From the NCBI RefSeq assembly GCF_001280205.1, contig NZ_CP012573.1, positions 62,001 to 126,000 on the forward strand: DNA of 64,000 nt, written 5' to 3'. Both the position numbers and the translations under genes were made by a program. Within the stretch, counting starts at the first letter, position 1; each line of letters opens with the position of its first letter. This document shows, in pieces, positions 63,928 through 64,000 of this stretch. The notes under the pieces are model-generated. The model was given only the letters and a program-made list of their open reading frames with translations. It was not told where the DNA came from and made no database searches. Origin of the DNA: Clavibacter capsici. Its GTDB lineage: Bacteria; Actinomycetota; Actinomycetes; Actinomycetales; Microbacteriaceae.

Positions 63928-64000
63928 TCACTCGGCGGGCGCCGCCGGGTAGTCGTGCTGCGCGAGGAACGCCGCGAGGTGCGCCGCGTTGCGGGCGGCG
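63928..64000 (-). CDS. C-terminal end of an unidentified gene (partial)
   Basis: The last 73 bases read on the minus strand as AARNAAHLAAFLAQHDYPAAPAE and a TGA stop. The amphipathic helix pattern and the terminator directly after the stop argue for a real gene. Too short to assign a family. Confidence 0.6.
   Translation of the reverse strand, partial: AARNAAHLAAFLAQHDYPAAPAE

Overview
The window is very GC-rich DNA with strongly third-position-GC-biased genes, many GTG starts and many ATGA/GTGA start-stop overlaps. The dnaK-grpE-dnaJ-hspR operon with HspR-type (HAIR) operators, a DtxR/IdeR-type iron box and sugar ABC operons without their own ATPase point to an actinobacterium. The overall gene repertoire suggests Microbacteriaceae, possibly Clavibacter or a relative; that placement is inference from content, not from a marker gene. 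I found no rRNA, tRNA, CRISPR array or recognisable transposase.

Region 1-9540 is a surface/secretion block. A LamG-type exported protein is on the plus strand. On the minus strand lie a 1134-residue lectin/DUF11-type exoprotein, a CalY/TasA-like protein, an LPVTG-anchored protein, a Ser-His (SipW/ER-type) signal peptidase and a second TasA-like protein, followed by two lipoproteins. This looks like a dedicated export and assembly set for an extracellular matrix or filament and is the best candidate for a little-described system here.

Region 9600-15800 is the heat-shock operon (dnaK, grpE, dnaJ, hspR), followed by an RlmG/RsmC-type rRNA methyltransferase and a DUF1905/YdeI-type protein. Region 15790-25135 carries an XRE/DUF2975 pair, a BLUF blue-light sensor, a SulP transporter with twin upstream inverted repeats, a 2H phosphodiesterase that a LacI repressor probably controls, a GH18-like secreted protein coupled to an amidohydrolase, and an SGNH-like hydrolase. 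Region 25180-29300 is an iron-siderophore ABC importer with an iron box at its start codon.

Region 29330-38996 is a mosaic of single genes: cupin, two GNATs, small secreted and membrane proteins, LuxR, LysR, aldehyde dehydrogenase, TetR with an MFS pump, and another TetR. Region 39014-52934 holds two convergent carbohydrate operons. One (plus strand) is oxidoreductase - unknown - binding protein - two permeases. The other (minus strand) is binding protein - two permeases - oxidoreductase - ThuA - GH2, probably controlled by a divergent ROK regulator. Neither encodes an ATPase, so a shared MsiK-like ATPase elsewhere is expected.

Region 52957-60718 has an MMPL exporter with a divergent TetR, and a LysR-controlled set of PrpF isomerase, MatC-like carrier and D-2-hydroxyacid dehydrogenase. 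Region 60755-62758 contains a truncated copy of the 3' end of a LysE exporter gene, then a lower-GC insert with an unknown membrane-anchored protein, then the intact LysE gene. The window closes with a 3-hydroxyacyl-CoA dehydrogenase and the end of an unidentified gene.
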